Source of the DNA: Paenisporosarcina sp. HGH0030
GTDB lineage: Bacteria > Bacillota > Bacilli > Bacillales_A > Planococcaceae
Length of the DNA: 64,000 nt
Reading direction: 5' to 3'
Assembly: GCF_000411295.1 (NCBI RefSeq)
Contig: NZ_KE150421.1
Coordinates: forward strand, 309,309 to 373,308
A model generated the notes under the pieces. That model saw only the letters and a list, made by a program, of their open reading frames with translations. It searched no databases and was not told the DNA's origin. Numbering within the stretch: the first letter of the stretch is position 1; every line of letters begins with the position of its first letter. The position numbers were made by a program, and so were the translations under genes. Of the stretch, positions 51,369-61,799 are shown piece by piece.

Positions 51369-51670
51369 TTTTCTAAGGATTTGAATTTAGTAGTGAGTTA
51401 CACCATCTTTTCGTTGAATGGACGGATAGCCACGACGTGTTGACGGAAATTTCTCTTTGGTCACTTCCTGGACATAACGCCTAAGATTCAACAAAAGTAG
51501 ACAAAACCATAACTACAAATCTAATCGAAATTCAATTGTTTCATTAACATTCATCGTCCCACACAATCAGCAACTTCTTCCAAGTTTTTTTCTTCATTAT
51601 GAATCTTTTATCCTGTTCATCCGTACATACTATAGAAAGCCGAATTGCTACATAGATAAGGAGGGGCGTT
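51369..51670 (+). other. Intergenic stretch between rpsU and the nfeD-type gene
   Basis: About 300 bp where yqeY would be expected. I see no yqeY remnant, no convincing open frame with a ribosome site and no repeat. The strong ribosome site AAGGAGGGG at the end belongs to the next gene. Confidence 0.6.
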
Positions 51671-52999
51671 ATGAGATGGACGCGGGTCGTAAGTGGGTAT
51701 TTACTGCTCTTCATTTCCATTCTATTAATCTTGCCTAGTTTGCCCGTCAACGCATCGGAAATTTATCGGATACCTATAAAGGATGAAGTGGAAAAAGGGC
51801 TATATGCCTTTTTGCAACGCGCTTTTGAAGAAGCTGAAGAAGCGGGTGCTGATGTTGTGATTTTAGACATCAATACACCTGGTGGATTTGTGGATTCTGC
51901 TGAAAACATCGCAAAATTAATGGATGAGACACCATTGAAAACGGTCGCGTTTATTAATCACAATGCGTTATCTGCCGGTGCCTTTATAGCATTGCATGCA
52001 GATGAAATTTACATGGTGCCAAGCGGCCGTATAGGAGCTGCTAAAGTCATTGATGGAGCAGGGAATGCTGCGGAAGAGAAAGCCAATAGTGCTTGGTTGG
52101 CATCGATGAAAACGGCAGCAGAATCTTCAGACCGTGATCCATTATACGCTTTGGCGATGGCGGATGAATCTATAGACTTACCAGAATACCGAGCAGGAGA
52201 AGGTAAACTTCTTACGCTGTCAGCTACTGAAGCTGAGGAAGTAGGCTATTCAGAGGGGACCGTTGCTTCAATCGATGAATTGCTGCAGAAATTGGAACTT
52301 AAAGATGCCACTGTTACTTCGGTAAATGAAACATTTGCAGAGAAAGTAGCGCGATTTGTTACTAATCCAATTATTGTACCCATTCTGTTGTCTATCGCAA
52401 GCCTTGGATTGGTTGTTGAATTATATTCACCTGGATTCGGAGTGGCTGGAACGATGGGCTTAACCGCGATAGGTTTATTCTTTTTCGGTCATATGGTTGC
52501 AGGGTTGGCAGGTTATGAATCCATTATTCTCTTTGTCATTGGAGTCGGGTTTATAATAGCCGAACTATTCCTCCCTGGTGCGATTGCAGGTATTATAGGG
52601 GCAGCGTTAATTATCGGTAGTATACTTCTTGCGGGGGGCAATGTAGTTCACATGGGAATTGCCGTGTTGATTGCATTGATTGTCGCAATCTTAGGAATGG
52701 TGATACTCATGAAATTCTTTGGTAAAAATCTCAAGGTGTTCAACAAAATTATTTTGAAAGATGCCACGGATACTGAACATGGTTATGTTTCTAACGTTAA
52801 CCGGTATGAATTATTAGGCAGAATGGCTGTAAGCATGACACCACTTCGTCCTTCTGGAACAATTATGCTGGATGGTGAAAGAATCGATGCAGTCACTGAA
52901 GGTGGCTACGTGGATGCAAATAAAGTTGTAAAAATTATTAAAGTTGAAGGCTCCCGTACAGTTGTCCGGGAAGTCAAAGAAGGGGAGAAAGAAGCATGA
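51671..52999 (+). CDS. NfeD-family membrane-bound serine protease (YqeZ-like)
   Basis: A 442-residue membrane protein, partner of flotillin-type FloA. It has a signal-like helix (about 5-28), a ClpP-like protease domain outside the membrane ([16 protein letters not shown]; active-site region [24 protein letters not shown]), four or so membrane helices (about 230-350) and a C-terminal NfeD OB-fold domain ([16 protein letters not shown]). AAGGAGGGG precedes the ATG. The stop overlaps the floA start. Substrates are not known. Confidence 0.92.
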   Translation: MRWTRVVSGYLLLFISILLILPSLPVNASEIYRIPIKDEVEKGLYAFLQRAFEEAEEAGADVVILDINTPGGFVDSAENIAKLMDETPLKTVAFINHNALSAGAFIALHADEIYMVPSGRIGAAKVIDGAGNAAEEKANSAWLASMKTAAESSDRDPLYALAMADESIDLPEYRAGEGKLLTLSATEAEEVGYSEGTVASIDELLQKLELKDATVTSVNETFAEKVARFVTNPIIVPILLSIASLGLVVELYSPGFGVAGTMGLTAIGLFFFGHMVAGLAGYESIILFVIGVGFIIAELFLPGAIAGIIGAALIIGSILLAGGNVVHMGIAVLIALIVAILGMVILMKFFGKNLKVFNKIILKDATDTEHGYVSNVNRYELLGRMAVSMTPLRPSGTIMLDGERIDAVTEGGYVDANKVVKIIKVEGSRTVVREVKEGEKEA

Positions 53000-54006
53000 T
53001 TGAAGGAATTACTGGAAGCACAATCAGCATTATCATAGCCATTATAGCCGCGTTTATTCTTTTGGCTATTTTCATGACGTTTGTACCAATCGCGTTGTGG
53101 ATCTCGGCATTAGCAGCAGGTGTACGCATCAGCATATTTACTTTAGTAGGGATGAGATTACGTCGAGTAATTCCATCACGTATCGTCAATCCGTTAATTA
53201 AAGCGCATAAAGCAGGACTTTCTGTTGCAATTAATCAACTAGAAAGTCACTATTTGGCGGGTGGTAATGTTGACCGAGTAGTAAATGCATTGATCGCCGC
53301 TCATAGAGCAAATATTGATTTGCCATTCGAACGTGCAGCAGCAATCGACCTTGCAGGCCGTGATGTACTGGAAGCCGTTCAAATGTCTGTTAACCCGAAA
53401 GTGATTGAAACGCCGTTTATTGCCGGTGTTGCGATGAATGGTATCGAAGTTAAAGCGAAAGCACGTATTACTGTTCGTGCTAACATCGATCGTCTAGTAG
53501 GTGGTGCGGGTGAAGAAACAATTGTAGCCCGTGTTGGTGAAGGGATTATCTCAACTATTGGTTCTAGTGAAAATCATAAAAGAGTTCTAGAAAATCCTGA
53601 TATGATTTCTCAAACTGTATTATCAAAAGGTCTTGATTCTGGTACGGCTTTTGAGATCTTATCCATTGATATCGCGGACGTTGATATCGGTAAAAACATT
53701 GGTGCCGAACTACAAACAGAGCAAGCGGAAGCTGACAAGAAAATTGCGCAAGCTAAGGCTGAAGAACGTCGCGCAATGGCAGTAGCTACTGAACAAGAAA
53801 TGATTGCCAAAGTTCAGGAAATGCGTGCAAAAGTAGTAGGAGCAGAAGCAGAGATCCCTCTAGCTATGGCAGAAGCTTTACGTGAAGGAAATATCGGAGT
53901 TATGGATTATATGAATTATAAAAATCTACAAGCTGATACAAGTATGCGCGATTCAATCAGTAAAATGGGTGGCGATAAATCTAAAACTGATCTAACTAAA
54001 GATTAA
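52996..54006 (+). CDS. floA: Flotillin-like protein FloA
   Basis: Membrane scaffold of lipid-raft-like microdomains. The 336-residue protein has an N-terminal membrane hairpin (about 8-45), the SPFH/band 7 region ([41 protein letters not shown]), and Glu-Ala-rich coiled coils ([23 protein letters not shown]). Overlaps the nfeD-type gene by four bases; the pair matches yqeZ-yqfA of Bacillus. Confidence 0.95.
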   Translation: MIEGITGSTISIIIAIIAAFILLAIFMTFVPIALWISALAAGVRISIFTLVGMRLRRVIPSRIVNPLIKAHKAGLSVAINQLESHYLAGGNVDRVVNALIAAHRANIDLPFERAAAIDLAGRDVLEAVQMSVNPKVIETPFIAGVAMNGIEVKAKARITVRANIDRLVGGAGEETIVARVGEGIISTIGSSENHKRVLENPDMISQTVLSKGLDSGTAFEILSIDIADVDIGKNIGAELQTEQAEADKKIAQAKAEERRAMAVATEQEMIAKVQEMRAKVVGAEAEIPLAMAEALREGNIGVMDYMNYKNLQADTSMRDSISKMGGDKSKTDLTKD

Positions 54007-54041
54007 TCTGGATCAGTAGCCCTTTAAGGAGGGATTCGACA

Positions 54042-54488
54042 GTGGAACCAATCATTTTTGCGATTATTGCATTTATTATTAGTGCTATTTTCAAACGGAA
54101 AAATGCAAGAGATGATGGTGGGAAAACAAAACCATTTCTGCCTCAATCGTCAAATCAACAATCCATGAAAAAGCTTGAAGATTATGCGAAAGAAATATAC
54201 GGAGATGTGCAAAAACAAATCTCTGAAAGACAAATACAAACAGCACCAAAACCTGAAGTGATCCAGCAAATGAAGCATGTGAATGAAACTGTATTGCCTG
54301 TAAAGGAAAAAGAGAAGACAGCACCAACATCCGCTGCTCGTCCAAGAAGACTTTCCTTGCACCAGTCAAAAGAAGTCATCAGGACTACATCTTCTGATTC
54401 AATTTCACTGGTTCCGTCTTCAGAAAAGGAATTGCTTCAAGCGATTGTTTTTTCGGAGATTTTAGCTCCTCCAAAATCGAAACGTTAA
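54042..54488 (+). CDS. Hypothetical single-pass membrane protein (YqfB position)
   Basis: A 148-residue protein with one N-terminal membrane helix (about 3-17: IIFAIIAFIISAIF) followed by a hydrophilic, basic and Gln/Lys-rich cytoplasmic part with predicted helix (MKKLEDYAKEIYGDVQKQ). No known domain recognised. GTG 54042 has AAGGAGGG upstream. It follows floA by 35 bp and is likely cotranscribed, which suggests a membrane role with FloA. Ends just before a terminator-like hairpin. Confidence 0.75.
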   Translation: MEPIIFAIIAFIISAIFKRKNARDDGGKTKPFLPQSSNQQSMKKLEDYAKEIYGDVQKQISERQIQTAPKPEVIQQMKHVNETVLPVKEKEKTAPTSAARPRRLSLHQSKEVIRTTSSDSISLVPSSEKELLQAIVFSEILAPPKSKR

Positions 54489-54518
54489 CTCATGACCTCC
54501 TGTCTGTCAGCATATGCT
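54489..54518 (+). promoter_or_regulatory. SigE-like promoter of yqfC inside a hairpin
   Basis: CTCATGAC (54489-54496), 14-bp spacer, CATATGCT (54511-54518), resembling the SigE pattern TCATATT-N14-CATANANT. The predicted start is near 54525, just at the ribosome site. Confidence 0.5.
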
Positions 54519-54537
54519 GATGGAAAGGAGGTCTTTT
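54494..54537 (+). terminator. Terminator-like hairpin containing the yqfC ribosome site
   Basis: GACCTCCT (54494-54501) pairs with AGGAGGTC (54526-54533); inside is the perfect palindrome TCAGCATATGCTGA (54507-54520). TTTT follows. The 3' arm is the yqfC Shine-Dalgarno sequence. Confidence 0.75.
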
Positions 54538-54538
54538 A

Positions 54539-54781
54539 TTGTTAAACAATCATTTGCAATTGACCCCATTTATCCATATTGACGACTTTCAATCTATCCG
54601 TGTGAATGGACCCTTTGAATTACTGTCACTCAGTCCTCATTCATGTCAGTTAAGGGGACAAGGATTTGCTTTGACTATAGAATCTGGTGAAACGGTTATT
54701 TCCACCATGAATGTAGATGAAGTCACGATCAGTGTTCGAGATTTAACAAAACTGGAACTTCGAAAAATGGATATGGTCTAA
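54539..54781 (+). CDS. yqfC: Sporulation protein YqfC
   Basis: An 80-residue protein of the YqfC family, made in the mother cell in Bacillus; biochemical role unknown. It has FIHIDDFQSIRVNGPFELLSLSPHSCQLRG and ETVISTMNVDEVTISVRDLTKLEL. TTG 54539 is set by AAAGGAGG, which lies in a hairpin arm. Its stop overlaps the yqfD start, so they act together. Confidence 0.9.
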   Translation: MLNNHLQLTPFIHIDDFQSIRVNGPFELLSLSPHSCQLRGQGFALTIESGETVISTMNVDEVTISVRDLTKLELRKMDMV

Positions 54782-55905
54782 TGGGATCTATAGAAAGTAG
54801 TCGAAAAATCACTTGTCAAATAAAGCCCCATGATCAAACATATTCTTTTCTTCAAGCTTTAAAAGTAAATAAAGTTTACATAATAAAATTATCTACAAAT
54901 AAATCGGGAACGACATTTACGATTTACGAAAAAGATATACCAAAGGTACGGAAAATCAGAAAGCAATTCAGGATACCTATACACTTTTCACGACCTGATA
55001 ATACACAGGTAATTCACTTTCATTGGTCAGTGCTCGCGGGATTACTAGGATTTATTTTAGTTCCATATATCTGTTCTTTATTTTTATGGCAAATATCTAT
55101 AGAAGATGTGTCCGACGAACGACAAGTAAAGTTGGAGCAGGAGCTGCATAAATTAAATGTAATCGAAAGAAAAAGCCTAAAATCACTGGTACCTGATTCT
55201 GAGATTCGACAAGTTATATTAGCGAACAATCACGACCTTTCCTGGATTCATATCAAGCGAACAGGAGCAAAAATGCATCTTACTTCTGTACCTGCACCTG
55301 TCATTATCCGAGATCAAGTGGATAAAACGGGACCTTCGGATCTAGTAGCTTTGCGAAAAGGAGTAATTACCCACTATGACCTCCGCTCTGGAGAACGTTT
55401 GGTACCGATCAATGCAACGGTGAAAAAAGGAGACAGGCTGGTAACAGGGCTTCTGAAACAAGGGAATAAAAATTTGGTTGTTGGTGCAGAAGGGCAAGTA
55501 TTTGCAGACTATTGGCTTGAAATGTCTTTTCAATTACCAACAAAAATTGTTTATGATAAGTTCGTGTCTGAAGAAGTAAAAATACTACAAGTATCTCCGG
55601 CATGGAAATCGTTTAAAAAAGAGCAGAACGTGGAGCGGCTTATCGAATTGTTCAAAAGTGCTTTCCGGGTTGAGCGAAACATCATCGTAGAAAAATCGTC
55701 AGTAACTGTGAATGAACAATGGATTAAAGAAGCGTTTATGCCCATGTTAAGAATGAGAACAGCATCAACGTTATCTCCAAATGGAAAGATTAAGGATGAA
55801 AAAATTTTACACATGACGTGGTCAAATGATACAGTAAAAGGGAAAGTATTGTATTACATGAATGATAATATTGCAGGTAAAAGTCCTATACATCAAGGAG
55901 ACTGA
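54781..55905 (+). CDS. yqfD: Sporulation protein YqfD
   Basis: A 374-residue mother-cell sporulation membrane protein. It has a cytoplasmic N-terminal domain, one membrane helix at about residues 83-105, and an extracytoplasmic part with LVPDSEIRQVILANNHDLSWIHIKRTGAKM and APVIIRD, typical of the family. Role unknown, but needed for full sporulation in relatives. Starts in the yqfC stop (TAATG). Confidence 0.92.
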   Translation: MGSIESSRKITCQIKPHDQTYSFLQALKVNKVYIIKLSTNKSGTTFTIYEKDIPKVRKIRKQFRIPIHFSRPDNTQVIHFHWSVLAGLLGFILVPYICSLFLWQISIEDVSDERQVKLEQELHKLNVIERKSLKSLVPDSEIRQVILANNHDLSWIHIKRTGAKMHLTSVPAPVIIRDQVDKTGPSDLVALRKGVITHYDLRSGERLVPINATVKKGDRLVTGLLKQGNKNLVVGAEGQVFADYWLEMSFQLPTKIVYDKFVSEEVKILQVSPAWKSFKKEQNVERLIELFKSAFRVERNIIVEKSSVTVNEQWIKEAFMPMLRMRTASTLSPNGKIKDEKILHMTWSNDTVKGKVLYYMNDNIAGKSPIHQGD

Positions 55906-55907
55906 GA

Positions 55908-56870
55908 ATGCAGGAAGAACATTATACGGAATTACACGTTCAAGATCCAAATGAAGCCATCTTACTGCTAGGAATTTCTGATGGCAATATGAAATTGATT
56001 GAACAAGAACTTGGCGTACAGGTCATTACCCGAGGCGAAGCCATTCGTCTAGTAGGGGATGTCGAAAAACGTGCAATTGCTAAACAACTAATTGAACAAT
56101 TATTAAAAGTTATTAAAAAAGGAATAAATATTAATCAACGTGACGTAAGTACAGCTATAGAAATGAGTACAGCTGGGACTTTAGAGTATTACGCGGAGTT
56201 GTACGATGAAGAAATTGCCCGTAATGTCAAAGGGAAAGCGATACGTGCCAAAACAATAGGTCAGCGTGAATATATTCATGCGATTCGTCACAAAGATTTG
56301 GTGTTTTGTATTGGACCTGCTGGTACGGGAAAAACATATCTGGCTGTTGTTCTTGCAACACAAGCGTTAAAAAACGGTCATGTAAAACGTATCATTTTGA
56401 CTCGTCCTGCTGTTGAAGCAGGGGAGAGCTTAGGGTTCTTACCTGGCGACTTGAAAGAGAAAGTAGATCCTTATTTACGTCCTTTGTACGATGCACTTCA
56501 TGATGTACTGGGAACGGAGCAAACGACGCGCTTTTTGGAAAGAGGAACGATAGAAATTGCACCTCTTGCTTATATGCGTGGACGTACACTCGATGATGCA
56601 TTTGTCATTTTAGATGAGGCTCAAAATACGACGAAAGCTCAAATGAAAATGTTTTTAACACGACTGGGCTTCGGCTCGAAAATGGTGATCACTGGAGACA
56701 AAACGCAAATCGATTTACCGCGTGGTGCAGAGTCCGGCTTGAAAGTTGCTGAGAAAATTTTGCACAATGTCAGTGGCATCCACTTCCAGATGCTCGAGCA
56801 AGGAGACGTTGTCCGTCATCCACTCGTCGCAAAAATTATTCATGCATACGAAGAACAGCAGCCTGAATAG
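55908..56870 (+). CDS. phoH: PhoH-family ATPase
   Basis: Cytosolic P-loop ATPase of the PhoH/YbeZ family; usually linked to ybeY and RNA metabolism. The 320-residue protein has a KH-like N-terminal part, Walker A GPAGTGKTYLAVVLA near residue 139, LTRPAVEAGESLGFLPGD and Walker B FVILDEAQNTTKAQMKMFLTR. Starts 2 bp after yqfD. In many Bacillales pgpH and ybeY follow; here 630 bp of repeats intervene. Confidence 0.95.
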   Translation: MQEEHYTELHVQDPNEAILLLGISDGNMKLIEQELGVQVITRGEAIRLVGDVEKRAIAKQLIEQLLKVIKKGININQRDVSTAIEMSTAGTLEYYAELYDEEIARNVKGKAIRAKTIGQREYIHAIRHKDLVFCIGPAGTGKTYLAVVLATQALKNGHVKRIILTRPAVEAGESLGFLPGDLKEKVDPYLRPLYDALHDVLGTEQTTRFLERGTIEIAPLAYMRGRTLDDAFVILDEAQNTTKAQMKMFLTRLGFGSKMVITGDKTQIDLPRGAESGLKVAEKILHNVSGIHFQMLEQGDVVRHPLVAKIIHAYEEQQPE

Positions 56871-56885
56871 GGCTGCTGTTTTTTT
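56854..56885 (+). terminator. Terminator of phoH
   Basis: AACAGCAGCC (56854-56863) pairs with GGCTGCTGTT (56871-56880) across the stop codon, then a T run. Confidence 0.92.
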
Positions 56886-56950
56886 ACTTTGGCAGATTTA
56901 ATTTTTCATATTGTTTTTTATCATTACACTTTCGTTAGACTCAAAATCTG

Positions 56951-56984
56951 CATGAGCCAGCCATCAAGAATGAAAACCACATTC
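56951..56984 (+). repeat. Partial dispersed repeat next to copy R3
   Basis: GCATGAGCCA, a short insertion, then CAAGAATGAAAACCACAT; matches the middle of copy R1 (12133-12160). Confidence 0.6.
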
Positions 56985-56996
56985 CGTTTTTTGTAA

Positions 56997-57065
56997 CGTA
57001 CACTTGCGCTAACAGCATGCTCCGCATGCGTCCGAAAGTATGAAATCCAGATACTTGTAGGACTA
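56997..57065 (+). repeat. Dispersed hairpin repeat, copy R3 (diverged)
   Basis: CGTACACTTGCGCTAAC, TCCGCATGCGTCC, AAGTATGAAATCCAGATACTTGTAGG. Same order as R1 with substitutions; AAGTAT and ATACTT form the hairpin. Confidence 0.75.
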
Positions 57066-57150
57066 CCGCTTCAGCTCTTGAGGATTGGCAGGGTTGGCTT
57101 GAAAATTCATTTCTTAGAATCATAGCTTGGATGAATGGTGGCTTCTTTTT

Positions 57151-57241
57151 GTCCACTCGCAAGAGGTTATTGACCAGTCACGACTGATTACTGACCATTT
57201 ATCACAATTTTTGTCCATTCAGCAATAGTTATCGTCCATTC
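57151..57241 (+). repeat. Five-unit periodic repeat cluster (word GTCCATTC)
   Basis: GTCCACTC (57151), GACCAGTC (57172), GACCATTT (57193), GTCCATTC (57213), GTCCATTC (57234); steps of 21, 21, 20 and 21 bp. Lies between phoH and pgpH. Confidence 0.9.
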
Positions 57242-57290
57242 GCTTGGACACGGACACTCAGTCCTTACCAGAAACACATACATACAAAAG

Positions 57291-57325
57291 AACCTGACAT
57301 TTTGTAAGGAGTCAGGTTATTTATC
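57291..57325 (+). terminator. Orphan terminator-like hairpin upstream of pgpH
   Basis: AACCTGAC (57291-57298) pairs with GTCAGGTT (57311-57318), followed by ATTTATCTTATTTT. No gene ends just before it; it may mark a lost gene or isolate pgpH. Confidence 0.65.
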
Positions 57326-57501
57326 TTATTTTAAGAAAAAGTATGCGCAAATACATTCTTTCATTTCTATTCAATCAACTAGTCTACGAATCTATGAATG
57401 TGCAGTGTTGTTGCATTACGCAATTCATAAATCTTTTACAATTGTCGGTGTAATGATAGAAAATTCTTGATATGATAGTAGGTAGAAGATGGGGTGATGC
57501 A
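57326..57501 (+). promoter_or_regulatory. pgpH upstream region with extended -10
   Basis: TGATATGAT (TATGAT at 57471-57476) looks like an extended -10, giving a start near 57483. I see no clear -35 and nothing else in this stretch. Confidence 0.5.
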
Positions 57502-59607
57502 GTGAATAGCTGGATTAATAAAATGCAGTCACTAGTGGGCTACCGAACATTTACCGTTTTAACGATTGTGATAACAGGTTTACTCCTTTTTTTAATTCTC
57601 GTAAACGGAGTTAGACCAGAGAAATATGATATAAAAGAATTTCACTTATCGAAAGATACAATTCGCTCCATAAAAACAGTTGAAGATCCTGTGAAGACTG
57701 AAGAAGAACGTCAAAGAGCAGCTTCAGAGGTTACAAGTGTTTATCAATTCTCCGAGGAAATTGGCGAAAATCGTGCAGCAATTGTTACGTCCGTAATTGA
57801 TTATGTTCTGGAAGAAAAAGCAGAATCAGTTAAATCGGCTACGCCAATAGAACAACAAGTAAGTAACTTGAAGGAAAACCTTAATGTGCTAGAAACTGAT
57901 GGGGAAGGAATTCGCTTTACCGATGATGCCCTGGTTTCCTTACTGTTATTGGAGAATGAGTCCTTAATAACTTTAAGAGATTCTCTAACTGCTTCAGTAC
58001 GCGATATTATGAGTAAGCCGATTCGCACTGAGCAAGTAGCCAATGCCAAAAATGAAATTGAACGAAGCATTCGGGAAAATTTGCAGATACCAGAAAGTGT
58101 TCTGCCTACAGCTGTGTTAATTGGACGTTACAGCATCACTGTAAATGAAACGTTAAATGAGGAACTGACTCAGGCCCGAATCGAGCAGGCGCGAGCGAGT
58201 ATTGAGCCGACCAGAATTCTTCAAGGGCAAGTAATTGTTCAGGAAGGTCAAATCATCGATCGGGAAGTGTATCGACAACTTAAACTTCTGGGAATGTTAA
58301 CGAATCAATCGTCATTGGAACCGATTTTGGGGCTGATTCTCTTTATTTCACTTTGTATGTGGCTTGTACATATGCAAATGGCAAAATGGCGTACGAATAA
58401 AGAAGAACGGCAACGGGCACTTCTTGTTGGAATGCTGATTTTTATTTTGTCTGTCATCGGAATGAAATTAATCAGTTTGGTATCAGACAATTTTGACGTG
58501 ACAATTGCCTTTTTATTCCCCACTGCATTAGCTCCAATGCTGGTACGTTCATTAATAAATGAACGCTTTGCCGTATTAATGGCATTTTTGACGGCAGCGG
58601 TCGCAGGTCTAGTGTTCCAGGAAGGGTATTCTGCTGTACTTCAGATGGAAATTGCCCTATATATTTTATTCGGTGGATTTGCAGGTTTATACGTGATTCA
58701 AGGTGCTGAAAAACGGTCACACTTACTTCAGACGAGTTTAAATGTAGCTGTTGTCAATTTCATTTTTATGGCATTTTATTTACTAATGACTCAATCAGAC
58801 TATGGGGTTAGTGAATTGCTGTTTTACGGTATTGCTGCACTCACCTCTGGTCTTTTGTCCGGCGCTTTGACCATTGGCTTATTACCGTTCTTTGAATCAG
58901 CTTTCGGATTAATTTCCACAATGAAACTGATCGAACTCTCAAATCCGAATCATCCATTGCTGAAAAAAATCTTAACTGAAACACCAGGAACGTATCATCA
59001 TAGTGTAATGGTCGCAAATCTGGCTGATGCAGCCTGTGAATCAATTGGTGCAGATGGATTATTAGCACGAGTAGGCTGTTACTATCATGATATCGGAAAA
59101 ACAAAACGACCAGGATTTTTTATAGAAAATCAAATGAGTCATGCCAACCCTCATGATGCACTTCCTCCAGAAACCAGTAGGGACATCATTTTATCCCATG
59201 GTAGTGATGGAGCAAAATTATTGCAAAAGCACAAAATGCCAAAAGAAATTATTGATATTGCTGAACAACATCATGGGACAAGTTTATTAAAATATTTTTA
59301 TTTCAAAGCAAAAGAGGAAGGGCAGCCCGTAAACGAAGAAGATTATCGTTATGCAGGGCCTAAACCTCAGAAAAAAGAGACAGCTATTATTTCCATTGCA
59401 GATAGTGTGGAGGCTGCCGTCCGTTCAATGAAGCATCCTACAGCAGAAAAAATACAGGAAATTGTACATTCCATTATCAAAGACCGATTACATGATGGGC
59501 AATTCGATGAATGTGATTTAACACTTAAAGAACTTAAAACCGTCGAACGCGTTCTGTGTGAAACTTTGAATGGTATATTCCATTCTCGAATTGAATACCC
59601 ACAATAA
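57502..59607 (+). CDS. pgpH: Cyclic di-AMP phosphodiesterase PgpH (7TM-HD family)
   Basis: Hydrolyses c-di-AMP. The 701-residue protein has one N-terminal membrane helix (about 15-37), a long extracytoplasmic 7TMR-HDED domain (about 38-265), about six more helices (about 270-470) and a cytoplasmic HD domain with TPGTYHHSVMVANLAD, CYYHDIGK, SHANPHDA and AEQHHG. GTG 57502 is set by GGGGTGA; the earlier ATG 57472 overlaps the -10. Followed by ybeY and dgkA in an operon. Confidence 0.94.
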   Translation: MNSWINKMQSLVGYRTFTVLTIVITGLLLFLILVNGVRPEKYDIKEFHLSKDTIRSIKTVEDPVKTEEERQRAASEVTSVYQFSEEIGENRAAIVTSVIDYVLEEKAESVKSATPIEQQVSNLKENLNVLETDGEGIRFTDDALVSLLLLENESLITLRDSLTASVRDIMSKPIRTEQVANAKNEIERSIRENLQIPESVLPTAVLIGRYSITVNETLNEELTQARIEQARASIEPTRILQGQVIVQEGQIIDREVYRQLKLLGMLTNQSSLEPILGLILFISLCMWLVHMQMAKWRTNKEERQRALLVGMLIFILSVIGMKLISLVSDNFDVTIAFLFPTALAPMLVRSLINERFAVLMAFLTAAVAGLVFQEGYSAVLQMEIALYILFGGFAGLYVIQGAEKRSHLLQTSLNVAVVNFIFMAFYLLMTQSDYGVSELLFYGIAALTSGLLSGALTIGLLPFFESAFGLISTMKLIELSNPNHPLLKKILTETPGTYHHSVMVANLADAACESIGADGLLARVGCYYHDIGKTKRPGFFIENQMSHANPHDALPPETSRDIILSHGSDGAKLLQKHKMPKEIIDIAEQHHGTSLLKYFYFKAKEEGQPVNEEDYRYAGPKPQKKETAIISIADSVEAAVRSMKHPTAEKIQEIVHSIIKDRLHDGQFDECDLTLKELKTVERVLCETLNGIFHSRIEYPQ

Positions 59608-59619
59608 AGGAGCTTATAT

Positions 59620-60108
59620 ATGCACTTAACGCTAGATTTAATTGACCAAACAGAATCATTATCAACGGAGAACCTGGAGCTTATTGAAAAAATGTTACAT
59701 CATGCTGCTCAGGCTGAAGGTATTGAAGCTGGCAGCGAGTTATCTGTGACATTCGTGAACAATGAGGAAATTCAGCAAATCAACCATGAATATAGAGGTA
59801 AGAATGTACCGACAGACGTCATTTCATTTGCAATGGAAGAACTGGGAGAAGGTGAAATGGCGATTGAAGTAGAGGGTGTGCCTCGAATGCTTGGGGATAT
59901 CATCATTTCAGTCGAACGAGCAAAGGAACAGGCAGTTGATTACGGCCATAGTGAAGAAAGAGAATTGGGCTTTTTAGCAATACACGGTTTCCTTCATTTA
60001 CTCGGCTATGATCATATGGAAGCCGAAGACGAAAAAGAAATGACTCAAAAGCAAGAGACGATCTTACAGTCTTTTGGATTGCGACGTGAACAGGATGAAA
60101 AGCAATAA
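59620..60108 (+). CDS. ybeY: Endoribonuclease YbeY
   Basis: Zinc-dependent factor for 16S rRNA 3'-end maturation and ribosome quality control. The 162-residue protein has VTFVNNEEIQQINHEYRGKNVPTDVISF and the zinc motif HGFLHLLGYDH near residue 125. AAAGGAG precedes the ATG. Between pgpH and dgkA, the standard order. Confidence 0.96.
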   Translation: MHLTLDLIDQTESLSTENLELIEKMLHHAAQAEGIEAGSELSVTFVNNEEIQQINHEYRGKNVPTDVISFAMEELGEGEMAIEVEGVPRMLGDIIISVERAKEQAVDYGHSEERELGFLAIHGFLHLLGYDHMEAEDEKEMTQKQETILQSFGLRREQDEKQ

Positions 60109-60460
60109 TTTCTTGAATTCATTCAAGTTTGCATTCGAAGGAGTCATTTTTGCAAGTAAAAGTGAACGGAATTTTCGCTTCCATTTGCTTGCAGCAATTG
60201 CTGTGATTTTGGCGGGAACGTTCAGCCATTTATCAACAGTTGAGTGGATTATCTTGATTTTATGTATTTCCGGGATGTTGAGTCTGGAATTGGTCAATTC
60301 TGCTTTAGAAAGAGTCGTTGATCTCGCTTCACCAGAAATTCATGTTTTAGCTAAGCTTGCGAAAGATATGAGCGCTGCTGCAGTTCTTGTATTTGCCTGT
60401 GCAAGTGCTATAATCGGAATACTCATCTTTTTACCTAAGTGGATGGAAATTATTAATTGA
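60095..60460 (+). CDS. dgkA: Undecaprenol/diacylglycerol kinase (DgkA)
   Basis: Small integral membrane lipid kinase; in Gram-positives it phosphorylates undecaprenol. The protein (121 residues from ATG 60095) has SERNFRFHLLAA, ISGMLSLELVNSALERVVDL (catalytic Glu and metal ligands) and three membrane helices. GTG 60086 and TTG 60074 are in frame; none has a strong ribosome site, so the overlap with ybeY suggests coupled translation. Confidence 0.9.
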   Translation: MKSNNFLNSFKFAFEGVIFASKSERNFRFHLLAAIAVILAGTFSHLSTVEWIILILCISGMLSLELVNSALERVVDLASPEIHVLAKLAKDMSAAAVLVFACASAIIGILIFLPKWMEIIN

Positions 60461-61781
<1,321 letters not shown>

Positions 61782-61799
61782 TAAGGGGCGTGGGGGCAG

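Noticed and set aside
51544..51750. Minus-strand open frame upstream of the nfeD-type gene
   Set aside because: No ribosome site, overlaps the start of a real gene, no recognisable family.
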